From the NCBI GenBank assembly GCA_005405945.1, contig BJHW01000001.1, positions 5,952,001 through 6,016,000 of the forward strand: a DNA stretch of 64,000 bases. Direction: 5' to 3'. The notes under the pieces are model-generated. The model did no database searches. It saw only the letters and a list, made by a program, of their open reading frames with translations, and was not told the DNA's origin. How positions within the stretch are numbered: position 1 is the stretch's first letter; every line of letters begins with the position of its first letter. Origin of the DNA: Streptomyces violaceusniger (lineage in GTDB: Bacteria; Actinomycetota; Actinomycetes; Streptomycetales; Streptomycetaceae). Positions 55,232-64,000 of the stretch are shown piece by piece. The translations under genes were made by a program, and so were the position numbers.

Positions 55232-56113
55232 ATGGAGCTCGGTCTCATCGGCCTCGGCAAGATGGGCGGCAACATGCGCGAGCGCATCCGCCGCGCAGGC
55301 CACACCGTCATCGGATACGACCGCAACCCGGACGTCGCCGATGTCCACAGCATCGATGAGCTCGTCAACCAGCTCAAGGGCCCGCGAGTGGTGTGGGTCA
55401 TGGTCCCGGCGGGCGTTCCCACCCAGATCACCATCGATGAGCTGGCCGAGCTGCTGTCGCCCGGCGACGTCGTCGTGGACGGCGGGAACTCCCGCTGGAC
55501 CGACGACGAGAAGCACGCCGAGCAGCTCAACGCCAGGGGCATAGGCTTCGTCGACTGCGGTGTCTCCGGCGGTGTCTGGGGTCTGGAGAACGGCTACGCG
55601 CTGATGTACGGCGGCTCCGTCGACCATGTGGCCCAGGTCCAGCCGATCTTCGACGCGCTCAAGCCCGAGGGCGAGGGCGGCGCCGTCCACGCCGGCAAGG
55701 TCGGCGCGGGCCACTTCGCCAAGATGGTCCACAACGGCATCGAGTACGCGATGATGCAGGCGTACGCCGAGGGCTGGGAGCTGCTGGAGAAGGTGGACTC
55801 GGTCACCGACGTCCGCGAGGTCTTCCGCTCCTGGCAGGAGGGCACGGTCATCCGCTCCTGGCTGCTGGACCTGGCCGTCCGCGCCCTGGACGAGGACGAG
55901 CACCTCGGCAAGCTGCGGGGCTACGCGGAGGACTCCGGTGAGGGCCGCTGGACCGTGGAGGCCGCGATCGACAACGCCGTGCCGCTGCCCGCGATCACCG
56001 CGTCCCTCTTCGCCCGGTTCGCCTCCCGCCAGGAGGACTCGCCGCAGATGAAGATGGTCGCCGCGCTGCGCAATCAGTTCGGTGGCCACGCGGTCGAGAG
56101 CAACGAGAAGTAA
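55232..56113 (+). CDS. gnd: 6-phosphogluconate dehydrogenase, short (NAD-type) form
   Basis: 293 aa, the short GndA/YqeC class rather than the 470-residue form. Motifs: GLIGLGKMGGNMRERI (dinucleotide binding), VVDGGNSRWTDDEKHAE, the catalytic block GVSGGVWGLENGYALMYGG and FAKMVHNGIEYAMMQAYAEG (Lys and His). Oxidises 6-phosphogluconate to ribulose-5-phosphate. Standard neighbour of dnaN and recF in Streptomyces. Confidence 0.93.
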   Translation: MELGLIGLGKMGGNMRERIRRAGHTVIGYDRNPDVADVHSIDELVNQLKGPRVVWVMVPAGVPTQITIDELAELLSPGDVVVDGGNSRWTDDEKHAEQLNARGIGFVDCGVSGGVWGLENGYALMYGGSVDHVAQVQPIFDALKPEGEGGAVHAGKVGAGHFAKMVHNGIEYAMMQAYAEGWELLEKVDSVTDVREVFRSWQEGTVIRSWLLDLAVRALDEDEHLGKLRGYAEDSGEGRWTVEAAIDNAVPLPAITASLFARFASRQEDSPQMKMVAALRNQFGGHAVESNEK

Positions 56114-56169
56114 CCACCCCTCGGGGTGGAAGCAAGCAGTCCTGCCGGGGGAGGTCGGCGCAGCCCACT

Positions 56170-57311
56170 ATGCACGTCACGCATCTGTCGCTCGCCGACT
56201 TCCGCTCGTACGTCCGGGCCGAGGTGGCGCTCGACCCGGGCGTCACGGCCTTCGTCGGGCCCAATGGCCAGGGCAAGACCAATCTCGTCGAGGCCGTCGG
56301 CTATCTCGCCACCCTCGGCAGCCATCGGGTCTCCTCAGACGCCCCGCTGGTGCGCATGGGCGCGGAGCGGGCCGTGGTCCGGGCCGCGGTCGTCCAGGGC
56401 GAACGGCAGCAGCTGATCGAGCTCGAGCTCAACCCGGGCAAGGCCAATCGCGCCCGTATCAATCGGTCGTCGCAGGTCAGACCGCGTGATGTGCTGGGGA
56501 TCCTGCGGTCGGTGCTGTTCGCGCCCGAGGATCTGGCCCTGGTCAAGGGCGATCCGGGCGAGCGCCGCCGGTTCCTGGACGAGCTGATCACCGCGCGGGC
56601 GCCCCGGATGGCGGGGGTCCGCTCCGACTACGACCGGGTGCTGAAGCAGCGCAACACCCTGCTGAAGACCGCCGCCCTGGCCCGGCGCCACGGTTCGCGC
56701 GGTGGGGGCGGCGACGCGGCCCTGTCCACCCTCGACGTCTGGGACCAGCATCTGGCCCGGGCCGGTGCCGAGCTGCTCGCCCAGCGGCTCGATCTGATCT
56801 CCGTGCTCCAGCCGCTCGCCGACAAGGCGTATGAGCAGCTCGCCCGGGCGGCGGCCCGGTGCTGCTGGAGTACCGCGGTTCGGCCGGTGAGGGGCTGGCC
56901 GACGCGGGCAGCCGCGAGGAGCTGTACGAGCTGCTGATGGCCGCCCTCACCGAGGCCCGTAAGCAGGAGATCGAGCGCGGGGTCACGCTGGTGGGCCCGC
57001 ACCGCGACGACCTGGTGCTCAAGCTGGGCCGGCTCCCCGCGAAGGGCTACGCCAGCCATGGCGAGTCCTGGTCGTACGCCCTCGCCCTGCGGCTGGCCTC
57101 CTACGATCTGCTGCGCACCGAGGCGGGCGAGCCGGTGCTGGTGCTCGACGACGTCTTCGCGGAGCTGGACGAGCGGCGCCGGGAGCGGCTGGCCGAGCTG
57201 GTCGCCCCCGGGGAGCAGGTGCTGGTGACGGCGGCGGTGGAGGACGACGTCCCGCATGTCCTGACCGGTACGCGCTATGCGGTGTCCGAGGGCGAGGTGC
57301 GGCGCGTATGA
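56170..57311 (+). CDS. recF: DNA replication/repair protein RecF (apparent frameshift)
   Basis: From ATG 56170: HVTHLSLADFRSYVRAEVAL, Walker A FVGPNGQGKTNLVEAV and VLFAPEDLALVKGDPGERRRFLDELI. One missing base at the G3 run 56846-56848 joins GGPVLLEYRGSAGEGL and the C-terminal half with Walker B VLVLDDVFAELDERRRERLAEL. Repaired about 380 aa. SMC-like ATPase loading RecA at gaps. The DUF721 gene starts inside its stop (ATGA). Confidence 0.92.
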
Positions 57312-57868
57312 CGGACGGAATGGACCAGCCCGCGCGGCCCTCCGCGGCGCCCGGGTCCTCGCCGGTGCCCGAGCCCTCAGGCGTGGATCTCGCGCGGGTG
57401 GCGCTGCGCGCCGCCAAGGAGCAGGCGCGCGCCCGGGGAGCCGCGGCCCAGCAGAAGAAGCAGGCGCGCAGAGGGGGCTTGCGCTCCGGCGCGCGCGCAG
57501 ATGGCCGCGATCCGCTTCCACTCGGTGCGGCGATCAACCGGCTGATCACCGAGCGTGGCTGGGAGACTCCGGCCGCGGTCGGCGGGGTGATGGGCCGCTG
57601 GCCCCAGATGGTGGGCCCCGAGGTGGCCCAGCACTGCGAGCCCCAGCGCTATGACGAGGACGCCCGGGTGCTCACGGTGCGCTGTGACTCCACGGCGTGG
57701 GCGACCCAGCTGCGGCTGCTCGCGCCGCAGCTCGTGGCCCGGCTCAACGCGGATCTGGGCCAGGGCACGGTAAAGCTGATCAAGGTTCTGGGCCCCGGCG
57801 GCCCGCCCCGCCGCTACGGCTCGCTGCGCTCCCCGGGCTCCACGGGCCCGGGGGACACCTACGGCTGA
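57308..57868 (+). CDS. DUF721 (DciA-like) family protein
   Basis: 186 aa. N-terminal Ala/Arg-rich helix (ARVALRAAKEQARARGAAAQ) and the DUF721 core INRLITERGWETPAAVGGVMGRWPQMVGPEVAQHCEP, LTVRCDSTAWATQLRLLAPQL. The fold is related to DciA, a loader or regulator of the replicative helicase in bacteria without DnaC, fitting its place between recF and gyrB. Translationally coupled to recF. The exact role is inferred. Confidence 0.88.
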   Translation: MTDGMDQPARPSAAPGSSPVPEPSGVDLARVALRAAKEQARARGAAAQQKKQARRGGLRSGARADGRDPLPLGAAINRLITERGWETPAAVGGVMGRWPQMVGPEVAQHCEPQRYDEDARVLTVRCDSTAWATQLRLLAPQLVARLNADLGQGTVKLIKVLGPGGPPRRYGSLRSPGSTGPGDTYG

Positions 57869-58199
57869 CCAGGGTTCGAGCGCTGGTGTTAACCGGGGGT
57901 AACAGGGTGACTGCTGAGACCCCGGTCACGGTAGCCGGTGGTTGACAGCCCGAAGCGCTGAGTGGCGGCGTGAGCCTCTTGGAGCCCGTCCCCGCATATG
58001 GGGAGTCGGTGGCAGCCGGTTCAGGGCGGCACATGCGGACTCAGGCGGCAGCAAGCCCCCATTCTTGTCGGCGCTACCGGTAGACTGGGGCCGTACACCG
58101 TCGCCGCTGGCGCACCGAGCGCTTGCGGACACATGTTGAACGACGCAGCCGCTCCCGCCTGCCCGGAGACGGCTTGTGCTGTGCCAGAAAGGGCGCTTC
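57869..58199. other. Intergenic region upstream of gyrB
   Basis: 331 bp that should carry the gyrB-gyrA promoter. A -10-like TAGACT is at 58081-58086 but no good -35 stands at the right spacing. A short imperfect dyad is at 57887-57904 (TGTTA and TAACA ends). No gene is supportable. Confidence 0.5.
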
Positions 58200-60206
58200 G
58201 TGGCCGATTCCGGCAACCCCATCGAAAACATCCCGTCCACGCCCGACGGCGAGGCCCTGGCTCCGCCGTCGTACGACGCCAGTGCGATCACCGTTCTGGA
58301 GGGGCTTGAGGCGGTCCGCAAGCGACCCGGTATGTACATCGGTTCCACCGGTGAGCGCGGCCTGCACCACCTCGTCCAGGAGGTCGTCGACAACTCCGTC
58401 GACGAGGCCATGGCCGGTCACGCGGACACCATCGAGGTCACGATCCTCGCCGACGGCGGCATCCGCGTCGTGGACAACGGCCGCGGCATCCCCGTGGGCA
58501 TCGTCCCCTCGGAGGGGAAGCCGGCCGTGGAGGTCGTGCTGACCGTCCTGCACGCGGGCGGCAAGTTCGGTGGCGGCGGCTACGCCGTCTCCGGCGGTCT
58601 GCACGGCGTCGGCGTCTCCGTCGTCAACGCCCTGTCGACGAAGGTCTCGGTCGAGGTCAAGACGGACGGATACCGCTGGACCCAGGACTACAAGACCGGG
58701 GTGCCGACCGCGCCCCTGGCCCGGAACGAGGCCACGGAGGAGACCGGCACCACGGTCACCTTCTGGGCGGACCCGGACGTCTTCGAGACCACCGAGTACT
58801 CCTTCGAGACGCTGGCCCGGCGCTTCCAGGAGATGGCGTTCCTCAACAAGGGCCTGTCGATCTCGCTGACGGACGAGCGCGAGGCCCATGTGGACGAGGA
58901 GGGCAAGCCGCTCTCCGTGAAGTACCACTACGAGGGCGGCATCGTCGACTTCGTCACCTACCTCAACTCCCGCAAGGGCGAGCTGGTCCACCCCACGGTG
59001 ATCGGCTTCGAGGCCGAGGACAAGGAGCGGATGCTCTCCCTCGAGATCGCGATGCAGTGGAACGCGCAGTACACCGAGGGTGTCTACAGCTTCGCGAACA
59101 CCATCCACACCCATGAGGGCGGCACCCACGAGGAGGGCTTCCGCGCCGCGCTGACGTACCTGATCAACAAGTACGCGCGCGACAAGAAGCTGCTCCGGGA
59201 GCGCGACGACAACCTCACCGGTGAGGACATCCGCGAGGGTCTGACCGCGATCATCTCGGTCAAGCTGGGCGAGCCCCAGTTCGAGGGCCAGACCAAGACC
59301 AAGCTGGGCAACACGGAGGCCAAGACCTTCGTCCAGAAGATCGTCAACGAGCATCTCGCCGACTGGCTGGACCGCAACCCCAACGAGGCGGCGGACATCG
59401 TCCGCAAGGGCATCCAGGCGGCCACGGCCCGCGTCGCGGCCCGTAAGGCGCGCGATCTGACCCGCCGCAAGGGGCTGCTGGAGACCGCGTCGCTGCCGGG
59501 CAAGCTGAGCGACTGCCAGTCCAACGACCCGTCGAAGTGCGAGATCTTCATCGTCGAGGGTGACTCCGCCGGCGGCTCGGCCAAGTCCGGCCGTAATCCG
59601 CAGTATCAGGCGATCCTCCCGATCCGAGGCAAGATCCTCAACGTGGAGAAGGCCCGGGTCGACAAGATCCTGCAGAACAACGAGGTCCAGGCGCTGATCT
59701 CCGCCTTCGGCACCGGGGTGCACGAGGACTTCGACATCGCCAAGCTCCGCTATCACAAGATCATCCTTATGGCGGACGCCGATGTCGACGGCCAGCACAT
59801 CAACACCCTGCTGCTGACCTTCCTCTTCCGTTTCATGCGCCCGCTGGTCGAGGCGGGGCATGTCTTCCTGTCCCGTCCGCCCCTCTACAAGATCAAGTGG
59901 GGTCGGGACGAGGTCGAGTACGCGTACTCGGACCGGGAGCGGGACGCGCTGATCCAGGCCGGCCGGGAGCATGGCAAGCGCATCAAGGACGACTCGGTCC
60001 AGCGCTTCAAGGGTCTGGGCGAGATGAACGCCGAAGAGCTGCGGGTGACCACGATGGACCCCGACCACCGCGTCCTGGGCCAGGTCACGCTGGACGACGC
60101 GGCCCAGGCCGACGACCTGTTCTCGGTCCTCATGGGTGAGGACGTCGAGGCACGGCGCTCGTTCATCCAGCGCAACGCCAAGGATGTCCGCTTCCTCGAC
60201 ATCTGA
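58200..60206 (+). CDS. gyrB: DNA gyrase subunit B
   Basis: 668 aa. GHKL ATPase (EGLEAVRKRPGMYIGSTGERG, VVDNGRGIPVGI, GLHGVGVSVVNALS), transducer, then TOPRIM with EGDSAGGSAKSGRNPQYQA and the metal triad DADVDGQHI. Ends RRSFIQRNAKDVRFLDI. GTG 58200 with AAAGGGCG upstream. With GyrA it introduces negative supercoils. gyrA follows 43 bp downstream. Confidence 0.98.
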   Translation: MADSGNPIENIPSTPDGEALAPPSYDASAITVLEGLEAVRKRPGMYIGSTGERGLHHLVQEVVDNSVDEAMAGHADTIEVTILADGGIRVVDNGRGIPVGIVPSEGKPAVEVVLTVLHAGGKFGGGGYAVSGGLHGVGVSVVNALSTKVSVEVKTDGYRWTQDYKTGVPTAPLARNEATEETGTTVTFWADPDVFETTEYSFETLARRFQEMAFLNKGLSISLTDEREAHVDEEGKPLSVKYHYEGGIVDFVTYLNSRKGELVHPTVIGFEAEDKERMLSLEIAMQWNAQYTEGVYSFANTIHTHEGGTHEEGFRAALTYLINKYARDKKLLRERDDNLTGEDIREGLTAIISVKLGEPQFEGQTKTKLGNTEAKTFVQKIVNEHLADWLDRNPNEAADIVRKGIQAATARVAARKARDLTRRKGLLETASLPGKLSDCQSNDPSKCEIFIVEGDSAGGSAKSGRNPQYQAILPIRGKILNVEKARVDKILQNNEVQALISAFGTGVHEDFDIAKLRYHKIILMADADVDGQHINTLLLTFLFRFMRPLVEAGHVFLSRPPLYKIKWGRDEVEYAYSDRERDALIQAGREHGKRIKDDSVQRFKGLGEMNAEELRVTTMDPDHRVLGQVTLDDAAQADDLFSVLMGEDVEARRSFIQRNAKDVRFLDI

Positions 60207-60249
60207 GTCGGCCCCCAGCCGCAGACGACGACAAGGACTTTGACCAGCA

Positions 60250-62874
<2,625 letters not shown>

Positions 62875-62877
62875 GTC

Positions 62878-63645
62878 GTGAGTGGAGCCACGGGTGCCGC
62901 GGGCGGTGCGGACGCCGGGGGGCGTCCGGGATCGGGAGCCCCGACGGGCGGTCACACCGCTGAGGACGGCGCCCGTGGCCCGGCCGGGGACTCCGCCGCC
63001 GCGGCGGTGACCGAGACCCGGAAGCTGCGGCCGCAGCGCGATCCGAACCCCAAGCCCCAGTACTCCAGCCCGCTCCCCAACGAGCGTCCCGCCCCCGCCC
63101 AGCCCGCGCAGCCGTACCACCCGCCGCAGGCATACGCCCCGCCGCCCGGCGGCGGGACCGGACGGGACGGCTCGGTGCCCGGGCAGTCGGCCCAGGCCGT
63201 CCAGACGGGGCACCAGCAGGCCGCCACGGCCGTCCGGCGCCCCCGTACGTCCGCGGGGGCACGTCCGGCGCCGCGGACCCGCAAGGCGCGGCTGCGGGTC
63301 GCCAGGGTCGATCCGTGGTCGGTCATGAAGGTCAGCTTCCTGCTGGCGATCGCGCTGGGGATCTGCACGGTGATCGCGGTGGCGGTGCTGTGGATGGTCA
63401 TGGACGCCATGGGCGTCTTCAGCGCGGTGGGCGGCACCATCAGTGACGCCACGGAGTCGCAGAAGGGCAGCGGGTTCGACCTGGAGTCCTTCCTGTCGCT
63501 TCCGCGTGTCCTGGGGTTCACCGGGATCATCGCCGTGATCAATGTGGTGCTGGCGACCGCGCTGGCCACGCTCGGGGCCTTCATCTACAACCTGTCGGCA
63601 GGCTTCGTGGGCGGCGTCGAGCTGACCCTGGCCGAGGACGAGTAG
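62878..63645 (+). CDS. DUF3566 domain membrane protein
   Basis: 255 aa. Residues 1-135 are Gly/Pro/Gln-rich and disordered; then VARVDPWSVMKVSFLLAIALGICTVIAVAVLWMVMDAMGVF, with the first membrane helix, and a second helix near FTGIIAVINVVLATALATLGAFIYN. DUF3566 proteins follow gyrA in most actinobacteria; function not established. GTG 62878 is 3 bp after gyrA, so coupled. Confidence 0.9.
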   Translation: MSGATGAAGGADAGGRPGSGAPTGGHTAEDGARGPAGDSAAAAVTETRKLRPQRDPNPKPQYSSPLPNERPAPAQPAQPYHPPQAYAPPPGGGTGRDGSVPGQSAQAVQTGHQQAATAVRRPRTSAGARPAPRTRKARLRVARVDPWSVMKVSFLLAIALGICTVIAVAVLWMVMDAMGVFSAVGGTISDATESQKGSGFDLESFLSLPRVLGFTGIIAVINVVLATALATLGAFIYNLSAGFVGGVELTLAEDE

Positions 63646-63706
63646 CGGCCCGCCGTTACCGATTTTGGGACAGGGCAGGTGGTGCGCTAATCTTTCGGTG
63701 CAGCGC

Positions 63707-63780
63707 GGGGCTATAGCTCAGACGGTTAGAGCGCTTCCCTGATAAGGAAGAGGCCACAGGTTCAAGTCCTGTTAGCCCCA
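63707..63780 (+). tRNA. tRNA-Ile (anticodon GAT)
   Basis: 74-nt cloverleaf. Acceptor GGGGCTA (63707-63713) pairs with TAGCCCC (63773-63779), A discriminator. Anticodon stem-loop CTTCC-CTGATAA-GGAAG, anticodon GAT at 63741-63743. T-arm with GTTCAAGTC. No CCA is encoded; the added tail would depend on cca. Sits after the gyrA operon, as usual in Streptomyces. Confidence 0.97.
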
Positions 63781-63788
63781 CCGTCGCG

Positions 63789-63825
63789 ATCAGCCTGGAT
63801 GGAGATCTTCTCCGTCCAGGCTGAT
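63789..63825 (+). terminator. Terminator after tRNA-Ile
   Basis: 16-bp arms 63789-63804 and 63810-63825 (ATCAGCCTGGATGGAG and complement with one G-T wobble), 5-nt loop, directly after the tRNA. Confidence 0.85.
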
Positions 63826-63971
63826 GTCGTATGGGGGCAGGGAGTTGATCCCCGCCTCCTTCCCGGTTTCTCACCGGCCAATGCCGGTCATAGGTCACCG
63901 ATCGGTATCGGTCGGTGTGTATCATCGGGCGCCAGAGGTCCCCTACGTCAAGAAAGAGACGAGGTAGCGCG

Positions 63972-64000
63972 GTGAAGAAGCTGCTCCTGGTCGCACTGGC
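63972..64000 (+). CDS. DLW-39-like small protein, 5' end only
   Basis: GTG 63972 with GAGG upstream opens MKKLLLVALA, cut by the window end. The start, strand and position after tRNA-Ile fit the small DLW-39 family of actinobacteria. Only nine codons are visible, so the call rests mainly on context. Confidence 0.6.

Noticed and set aside
63656..63925. 89-codon minus-strand frame containing TGLEPVASSLSGKRSNRLSY
   Set aside because: It is the reverse complement of the tRNA-Ile gene and flank; similar false proteins are widely misannotated opposite tRNAs.

Overview
The window is a very GC-rich actinobacterial chromosome segment whose gene order and protein families match the replication-origin region of Streptomyces. 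The diagnostic block is rnpA-rpmH on one side and dnaA, oriC, dnaN, a short gnd, recF, a DUF721 gene, gyrB, gyrA, a DUF3566 gene and tRNA-Ile on the other. It is accompanied by many parS sites, GTG starts and likely leaderless genes. No species can be named from sequence alone.

Layout. 1-16.4 kb is the more variable flank. It holds small membrane proteins, a low-molecular-weight tyrosine phosphatase coupled to a cystathionine gamma-lyase-like enzyme, LysR, MarR and MerR regulators, a Nudix hydrolase, a flavohemoprotein with an FMN-oxidase partner, an SGNH hydrolase, a beta-lactamase-like hydrolase, a thioredoxin and a peptide deformylase. 16.4-24.5 kb has dnaB, a MATE exporter, the rpsF-ssb-rpsR-rplI operon, a FemX-type peptidoglycan cross-bridge enzyme and an alanine-racemase-like protein. 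24.5-34 kb has a GT87-type glycosyltransferase, a class A penicillin-binding protein, padR-ino1, an MFS transporter and cca. 34.2-44 kb is a cell-envelope and redox cluster: DUF6049 protein, MurJ, a pseudokinase, SigM with its anti-sigma factor, and trxB-trxA under a SigR-type promoter. 45-50.8 kb runs leftward: parA-parB, rsmG, jag, yidC, yidD, rnpA and rpmH. 51.3-64 kb runs rightward from dnaA through oriC to gyrA, tRNA-Ile and the start of a DLW-39-type gene.

The genes cover replication initiation (dnaA, dnaN, dnaB, gyrase, recF, ssb), origin segregation (parA, parB and nine parS-like sites), membrane-protein insertion and RNase P, cell-wall assembly, and thiol redox control.

The most striking feature is technical. 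Thirteen genes, including recF, parB, rsmG, murJ and cca, are split by frameshifts that one missing G or C in a short G/C run would repair in almost every case. This looks like consensus sequencing error, so I describe those loci as single genes. I found no transposon, prophage, CRISPR array or obviously new multi-gene system. The best biological leads are a DnaA-box cluster between dnaB and the MATE gene, a perfect palindrome ahead of padR-ino1, the degenerate pseudokinase beside MurJ, tandem duplications that copy gene 3' ends, and a MerR-thioredoxin pair.
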